A stretch of DNA of 9,477 nucleotides from JAFGMQ01 sp036733345 (GTDB lineage Bacteria; Desulfobacterota; DSM-4660; Desulfatiglandales; Desulfatiglandaceae). The notes under the pieces were generated by a model, which searched no databases, was not told where the DNA came from, and saw only the letters and a program-made list of their open reading frames with translations. A program made the translations under genes and the position numbers. Every line of letters begins with the position of its first letter. Position 1 is the stretch's first letter. Location of the stretch: the NCBI GenBank assembly GCA_036733345.1, contig DAINAR010000081.1, positions 1-9,477 of the forward strand, written 5' to 3'. Below are positions 5,555 to 9,477 of this stretch, one piece after another.

Positions 5555-6796
5555 ATGGCCAGAAGGGTTGTTGTGACAGGCCTGGGAATGGTCACTCCCC
5601 TGGGTACCGGTGTTAAGAAAAATTGGGAAGCGGTTTGTTCTGGCGTATCGGGAATTGGACGTATATCAAAGTTTGATGCATCTGGCTTATCATCTCAGAT
5701 TGCAGGTGAGGTTAAAGACTTCTGTTCCGAGGATTTTTTGGACAAACAGCAGGTCAGAAGGTTTGATATTTTTATACATTACGCTGTTGCTTCCGCTAAG
5801 ATGGCTATGGAGGATTCAGGTTTAAAAATCAACAGCTCCAATTGCCAGCGTATCGGTTGTATAACAGGATCAGGCCTCGGTGGTTTGACCATGCTGGAGC
5901 ATTATCATCTGGTAATGCAGGAAAAAGGACCTCGCAGGATCAGCCCGTTTTTTATCCCTGGCATGATTGCGAATATGGCTCCTGGCCAGATCGCTATCGA
6001 GTTTGGAGCCAAGGGGCCTAATTTTTCAATAGAAACGGCCTGTGCAGCCAGCTCTCATGCAGTTGGCGAGGCTTTCAGGTTTATACGCGAGGGCATTACT
6101 GACGCCATGATAACAGGAGGAGCGGAGGCGGTCGTTACACCTCTGGCTATTGGAGGATTCTGTTCAATGCGGGCACTTTCAACGAGGAATGATGACCCGC
6201 AAAAGGCATCCCGGCCTTTTGATCTGAATCGGGACGGTTTTGTGGTAGGTGAAGGTTCAGGAATAATGATTATTGAGGAAATGGAGCATGCGGTTAATCG
6301 TGGAGCCAATATCTATGCGGAGATAGCAGGATATGGCTTAAGTGCAGATGCTTATCATGTATCAGCTCCTCACCCTGAAGGAGAAGGAGCAATTAACTGC
6401 ATGGAAATGGCACTTAATTGTGCAGGCCTGAAACCCGAGGAAATTGATTACATTAACGCACACGGCACATCCACTGAATTAAATGATCTATCTGAAACAA
6501 AGGCAATTAAGGCTGTATTCGGAGATCATGCCTATAAGCTTGCCGTAAGCTCAACAAAATCCATGACAGGGCATTTGCTTGGTGGTGCAGGTGGTGTTGA
6601 AGCTGTTTTTTCAGTGCTTACGATAAATCGAGGTATTATTCCGCCGACAATCAACTATGAAACTCTGGATCCAAAGTGTGATTTAGACTATGTTCCTAAT
6701 GTAGCAAGGCATTCAAAAGTTGTAACGGCAATGTCAAATTCCTTCGGATTTGGCGGTACAAACGCCTCTTTAATTTTCAAGGCGTTTGAACCATGA
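5555..6796 (+). CDS. fabF: 3-oxoacyl-ACP synthase II FabF
   Basis: FabF is the elongating condensing enzyme: it joins malonyl-ACP to acyl-ACP with loss of CO2. The 413-residue length is normal for the family. The N-terminus MARRVVVTGLGMVTPLG is typical. The catalytic Cys163 is in the TACAASSHA nucleophile loop, His303 is in NAHGTST, Lys335 and His340 are in STKSMTGHLLGGAG, and the glycine-rich NSFGFGGTN loop (395-403) holds the Phe399 gatekeeper. A Cys-His-His set marks FabF/FabB rather than FabH, and the acpP-fabF order points to FabF. AAAGGAG at 5541-5547 precedes ATG 5555. No fabH or fabD is in the window, so initiation enzymes must be encoded elsewhere. The gene ends 51 bp before the rpiB start chosen here. 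Confidence 0.98.
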   Translation: MARRVVVTGLGMVTPLGTGVKKNWEAVCSGVSGIGRISKFDASGLSSQIAGEVKDFCSEDFLDKQQVRRFDIFIHYAVASAKMAMEDSGLKINSSNCQRIGCITGSGLGGLTMLEHYHLVMQEKGPRRISPFFIPGMIANMAPGQIAIEFGAKGPNFSIETACAASSHAVGEAFRFIREGITDAMITGGAEAVVTPLAIGGFCSMRALSTRNDDPQKASRPFDLNRDGFVVGEGSGIMIIEEMEHAVNRGANIYAEIAGYGLSADAYHVSAPHPEGEGAINCMEMALNCAGLKPEEIDYINAHGTSTELNDLSETKAIKAVFGDHAYKLAVSSTKSMTGHLLGGAGGVEAVFSVLTINRGIIPPTINYETLDPKCDLDYVPNVARHSKVVTAMSNSFGFGGTNASLIFKAFEP

Positions 6797-6847
6797 AAAA
6801 TAATGATTTCGCCATTGAAAAGAAAAGACTCCTGTAAGGTTAGAAGT

Positions 6848-7315
6848 ATGGAAATTATTTTAGGTTCGGATCATGGCGGATTTGATTTAAAAGAAGCCTG
6901 CAAGTCTTATTTGGAGAAGCTTTCCGGTTATAAGATTAAGGATGCGGGAGTATTCAGTCACGAGTCATCGAATTATCCGGAAATCGCACATCAAGTAGCT
7001 AAAGCAATTGCTGCCGGTGAATATGCAAGAGGAATCCTGGTGTGTGGTACTGGATTAGGAATGAGTATTGTGGCTAATCGTTACAAAGGTGTAAGAGCGG
7101 CACTCTGTCATAACCTTTACACCGCCCGAATGGGCAGGTTACATAATGATGCAAATATTCTGGTTATGGGAGGCAGGGTCATAGGAGTGGCCCTTGCCCT
7201 TGAAATGGTGGATATTTTTCTCACAGTGCCTTTTGAGGGTGGGCGGCATAACGTTAGATTAAATCAAATTGATAGCGAGGCATATTTTGGAGGAAAAAAA
7301 CTTACTACAGACTGA
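6848..7315 (+). CDS. rpiB: ribose-5-phosphate isomerase B / sugar-phosphate isomerase RpiB
   Basis: RpiB interconverts ribose 5-phosphate and ribulose 5-phosphate in the pentose phosphate pathway. I chose the ATG at 6848, giving 155 residues that start MEIILGSDHGG, close to the roughly 150 of known RpiB and preceded by TAAGG at 6836-6840. An upstream in-frame ATG at 6803 would add 15 residues without family support or a ribosome binding site. Visible motifs are SDHGG (7-11), the catalytic Cys66 in CGTGLGMSIVAN, and His99 in RLHNDAN, with GGRV (108-111) and EGGRHNVR (120-127) near the end. The 3' end overlaps the start of glyA in another frame, so the two are probably coupled. Allose-phosphate isomerases share the fold, but this operon setting favours the ribose enzyme. 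Confidence 0.95.
   Translation: MEIILGSDHGGFDLKEACKSYLEKLSGYKIKDAGVFSHESSNYPEIAHQVAKAIAAGEYARGILVCGTGLGMSIVANRYKGVRAALCHNLYTARMGRLHNDANILVMGGRVIGVALALEMVDIFLTVPFEGGRHNVRLNQIDSEAYFGGKKLTTD
7277..7294 (+). promoter_or_regulatory. competing ribosome binding sites that decide the glyA start
   Basis: GAGG at 7277-7280 is 6 bases before a TTG at 7287, and a stronger TTGGAGGA at 7287-7294 begins on that same TTG. In the glyA frame, the codon at a normal distance after the stronger site is TTA (7302-7304), not ATG, GTG or TTG. I therefore place the start at TTG 7287, but this is unresolved. Confidence 0.5.
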
Positions 7316-8543
7316 TCCCGAAGTGTATAAGGCTATACGGGCAGAGATTGAAAGAGAAAAAAACAATCTTGTAATGATTGCATCAGAGAATTATGCCAGT
7401 CGAGCAGTAATAGAGGCTCAGGCTAATGTTATGACCAATAAATACGCTGAAGGATATCCTGGTGCCAGGTATTACGGCGGATGCGATTATGTTGACCAAG
7501 TTGAAACCCTGGCTGTTGAACGAGCGAAGAGGCTCTTTAATGCTGACCATGCAAATGTTCAGCCACATTCAGGATCTCAGGCCAACATGGCAATTTATAT
7601 GAGCTTTTTAGAGCCAGGCGATCTAATAATGGGTATGAGCCTTTCCCACGGGGGTCATTTAACTCACGGCAGTTCAGTGAGTTTTTCAGGTAAGATATAT
7701 AAATCGGTATTCTATGGCGTTGATCAGCAGACGCAGCGAATAGACTATGATCAAGTCAGGGATCTTGCTCAAAAACATAAGCCTAAAATAATCGTTGCCG
7801 GATCAAGTGCCTACCCAAGGATTATTGATTTTCAACTTTTCAGAGATATTGCACATGAAAATGGCGCCTACCTCATGGCTGATATAGCTCACATTGCCGG
7901 GCTGGTCGCTGTTGGCAAGCATCCTTCTTCAATTGGTGTGGCTGATTTTACATCAACAACAACACACAAAACACTTAGAGGACCCAGAGGGGGGCTTGTA
8001 TTATCCCAGGGCGATTATGCTAAAAAAATTGACAAGAGCATATTTCCGGGAATACAGGGCGGCCCTCTAATGCATGTTATAGCCGCAAAAGCAGTTGCCT
8101 TTGGGGAGGCATTAAAGCCGGAGTTTGCTGTTTACCAGGATCAAATTATCAAAAATGCAAAGGTACTCGCAGAAGAATTGCTTAAATCTGGTGTTGATCT
8201 GGTATCAGGAGGAACCGATAATCATCTGGTGTTAGTGAATTTGACACAGAAAGGTATGACCGGCCAGGATGCGGAAACAGCTTTAGGCAAGGCCGGAATT
8301 GTTGTAAATAAAAACACTATTCCATTTGATACGAGAGGCCCAAGGGTTACAAGCGGACTTAGATTGGGGACCCCTTCACTCACCACAAGAGGCATGAAAG
8401 AACCTGAGATGCAACAGATAGCCGGCTTTATAGTGGAGGCACTTGATAATATAGATTCGGAGAGCCAGCTCAGTAAGATCAGAAAATCAGTTAATGAGCT
8501 GTGCAGAAATTTCCCAATATACCAGTATCTTAATGAGGAATAA
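7287..8543 (+). CDS. glyA: serine hydroxymethyltransferase GlyA
   Basis: GlyA is a cytosolic PLP enzyme that converts serine and tetrahydrofolate to glycine and methylene-tetrahydrofolate, the one-carbon donor for thymidylate, purines and methionine. With the TTG start at 7287 it has 418 residues, near the usual 417. Motifs: IASENY (31-36), NKYAEGYPGARYYGG (51-65), HANVQPHSGSQAN (88-100), SHGGHLTHG (120-128), ADIAHIAG (198-205), and Lys228 in STTTHKTLRGPRGG, which forms the Schiff base with PLP. NKNTIPFDTRGP and SGLRLGTP follow near the C-terminus. The start is uncertain: TTG 7269 (424 residues) lacks a ribosome binding site, and no ATG exists upstream of the conserved core. It overlaps rpiB by 29 bases in a different frame. 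Its product methylene-tetrahydrofolate links to the dCMP deaminase next door through thymidylate synthesis. Confidence 0.97.
   Translation: MEEKNLLQTDPEVYKAIRAEIEREKNNLVMIASENYASRAVIEAQANVMTNKYAEGYPGARYYGGCDYVDQVETLAVERAKRLFNADHANVQPHSGSQANMAIYMSFLEPGDLIMGMSLSHGGHLTHGSSVSFSGKIYKSVFYGVDQQTQRIDYDQVRDLAQKHKPKIIVAGSSAYPRIIDFQLFRDIAHENGAYLMADIAHIAGLVAVGKHPSSIGVADFTSTTTHKTLRGPRGGLVLSQGDYAKKIDKSIFPGIQGGPLMHVIAAKAVAFGEALKPEFAVYQDQIIKNAKVLAEELLKSGVDLVSGGTDNHLVLVNLTQKGMTGQDAETALGKAGIVVNKNTIPFDTRGPRVTSGLRLGTPSLTTRGMKEPEMQQIAGFIVEALDNIDSESQLSKIRKSVNELCRNFPIYQYLNEE
8535..8540 (+). promoter_or_regulatory. ribosome binding site supporting the TTG start of the dCMP deaminase
   Basis: GAGGAA, inside the last codons of glyA, sits 6 bases before TTG 8547. 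This spacing, and conservation of the following TRPSW residues in the family, argue for the TTG rather than the later in-frame ATG at 8577. Confidence 0.7.
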
Positions 8544-8546
8544 ACC

Positions 8547-8993
8547 TTGACAAGGCCATCATGGCCTCAATACTTCATGGATATTGCAAGTATGGTGGCC
8601 AAAAGATCTACATGCCTGCGAAGGCAGGTCGGCGCCATATTGGTAAAAGATAAAAGGATACTGGCTACTGGTTATAACGGCGCTCCTGCAGGGTTAAGTC
8701 ATTGTGAGGATGTGGGTTGCATGAGACTGAATTCCTCTATTCCTTCTGGAGAAAGGCATGAGCTTTGCCGTGGGCTTCATGCCGAACAAAATGCAATTAT
8801 TCAGGCAGCTTACCATGGGATTTCAATCGCAGGTTCAACTCTTTATTGTACAAATAAACCATGCGTAATCTGTTCAAAAATGATTATCAATGCAGGTATT
8901 GAAAAAGTTGTTTTTTTGGATGGTTATGATGACCCTCTGGCGGATAGAATTTTACAGGAAGGAAATATAGAGGTTGTAAAATTTGAAAAATGA
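8547..8993 (+). CDS. deoxycytidylate (dCMP) deaminase family protein
   Basis: The product deaminates dCMP to dUMP, the substrate of thymidylate synthase; it is a zinc enzyme of the cytidine deaminase fold (ComEB-like group). The 148 residues are typical. The zinc and catalytic residues are His78 and Glu80 in HAEQNAI and Cys106 and Cys109 in PCVICSKMI. Other marks are the N-terminal TRPSWPQYFMDIA, KRSTCLRRQVGA (19-30), TGYNGAPAG (41-49) and the SGERHELCRGLHAE insert (67-80) typical of dCMP deaminases rather than tRNA or guanine deaminases. The start is a TTG three bases after the glyA stop. Its end overlaps nrdR by 4 bases (ATGA), so the two are translationally coupled. Placement between glyA, which supplies methylene-tetrahydrofolate, and nrdR, which controls dNTP synthesis, fits a role in dTTP supply. 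Confidence 0.93.
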   Translation: MTRPSWPQYFMDIASMVAKRSTCLRRQVGAILVKDKRILATGYNGAPAGLSHCEDVGCMRLNSSIPSGERHELCRGLHAEQNAIIQAAYHGISIAGSTLYCTNKPCVICSKMIINAGIEKVVFLDGYDDPLADRILQEGNIEVVKFEK

Positions 8994-9457
8994 GATGTCC
9001 ATTTTGTTCGAAAATAGAAAATAAAGTTATTGATTCCAGGTTGAGCAAGGACGGCAGAACAATCAGGAGGAGAAGGGAGTGCCTCGGATGCGAAAGGCGG
9101 TTCACCACTTATGAAAAACTGGAAGATGTTCTTCCTCTCGTCATTAAGAAGGACGGAAGGCGTGAGCCTTTTAACAGAGATAAGATAATCTCAGGAATAC
9201 GCAATGCCTGCCAGAAATTGCCAATCAGTATGACAAAGATAGAAGAGTTTGTGGATTCGTTAGAAATTCATTTTCAGGAACTTGGAAAAAAGGAAATTGA
9301 AAGTTCAGATATTGGTGAGATGGTCATAAATAAGCTGAAGGAGTGGAATGAAGTTGCTTATGTTAGATTTGCTTCAGTTTACAGACAATTTAAGGATATT
9401 AATGAATTTATGTCAGAGTTGACTGATATACTAAAAAATAAGAAAGATATGGAATGA
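8990..9457 (+). CDS. nrdR: transcriptional repressor NrdR of ribonucleotide reductase genes
   Basis: NrdR senses ATP and dATP through an ATP-cone domain and represses ribonucleotide reductase operons by binding paired NrdR boxes. The 155-residue product is of standard length. An N-terminal zinc ribbon has Cys3, Cys6, Cys31 and Cys34 (MRCPFC and ECLGCERRF) with the basic TIRRRREC strand, and the signature ERRFTTYE follows. The ATP-cone spans roughly residues 49-139 (VIKKDGRREPFNRDKI to the VYRQF helix). The ATG at 8990 overlaps the stop of the dCMP deaminase as ATGA, so translation is probably coupled and no separate ribosome binding site is needed. I found no NrdR-box pair in the window, so the targets lie elsewhere. 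In related genomes riboflavin synthesis genes often follow. Confidence 0.98.
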   Translation: MRCPFCSKIENKVIDSRLSKDGRTIRRRRECLGCERRFTTYEKLEDVLPLVIKKDGRREPFNRDKIISGIRNACQKLPISMTKIEEFVDSLEIHFQELGKKEIESSDIGEMVINKLKEWNEVAYVRFASVYRQFKDINEFMSELTDILKNKKDME

Positions 9458-9477
9458 GATCAGTTCTATATTTGATA
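9454..9477 (+). CDS. possible start of the next operon gene, cut by the window edge
   Basis: An ATG at 9454-9456 overlaps the nrdR stop as ATGA, the same coupling seen at the nrdR start, and the frame stays open for eight codons (MRSVLYLI) to the window edge. It is too short to identify. The repeated ATGA junction supports a real start, but it could be chance. Confidence 0.35.

Noticed and set aside
6803..6847. N-terminal extension of RpiB from the ATG at 6803
   Set aside because: It adds 15 residues not seen in the family and has no ribosome binding site, while the ATG at 6848 starts exactly at the conserved first strand.
1745..9457. Search for CRISPR arrays, tRNA genes, insertion sequences or a defence island
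   Set aside because: Apart from the fabG duplication no regularly spaced repeats, tRNA-like cloverleafs, transposase or integrase motifs were seen; the genes are standard housekeeping functions.

Overview
The window looks like chromosomal housekeeping DNA from a moderately AT-rich Gram-negative bacterium. The best guess is a sulfate-reducer-like member of the Desulfobacterota (former Deltaproteobacteria). That placement is inferred from gene order (yceD-rpmF-plsX-fabG-acpP-fabF-rpiB-glyA-dCMP deaminase-nrdR), a zinc-type L32 and general protein flavour. No marker gene in the window proves it.

Layout. Positions 1-1744 form an accessory-looking, AT-rich left flank: a small conserved-looking protein gene possibly cut by the window edge (+ strand, ends 236), a convergent unrecognised 353-residue gene (- strand, 243-1304), and a 440-bp intergenic stretch with two inverted repeats and a good sigma70-type promoter (TTGACA 1654-1659, TATACT 1676-1681). 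From 1745 to the right edge every gene is on the + strand and closely packed. Three gaps exceed 50 bp: 135 bp between the two fabG genes, 124 bp before acpP, and 52 bp before fabF.

Function. The first block (yceD, rpmF, plsX, fabG, fabG, acpP, fabF) joins a ribosomal protein gene to phospholipid and fatty acid synthesis. PlsX makes acyl-phosphate from acyl-ACP, AcpP carries the chain, FabF condenses and FabG reduces. fabH and fabD, often found between plsX and fabG, are not here. The second block (rpiB, glyA, dCMP deaminase, nrdR) covers pentose phosphate isomerisation, one-carbon supply, dUMP supply for thymidylate, and the repressor of ribonucleotide reductase genes. Its genes overlap or nearly touch, suggesting co-transcription and translational coupling. 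An ATG overlapping the nrdR stop suggests that the operon continues.

The most interesting signal is a tandem fabG pair of identical length (249 codons). The copies are about 87% identical in protein, yet share a 156-bp block with no mismatch at all, flanked by sequence that differs at roughly 20-28% of sites. This looks like gene conversion. The second copy also has Asp in place of a glycine of the TGxxxGxG cofactor-binding motif. A second oddity is the glyA start, where the strongest ribosome binding site is not followed by a normal start codon. I see no CRISPR array, tRNA, rRNA, insertion sequence or phage gene, and no convincing new defence or mobile system. The one wholly unrecognised gene is the minus-strand gene at the left.
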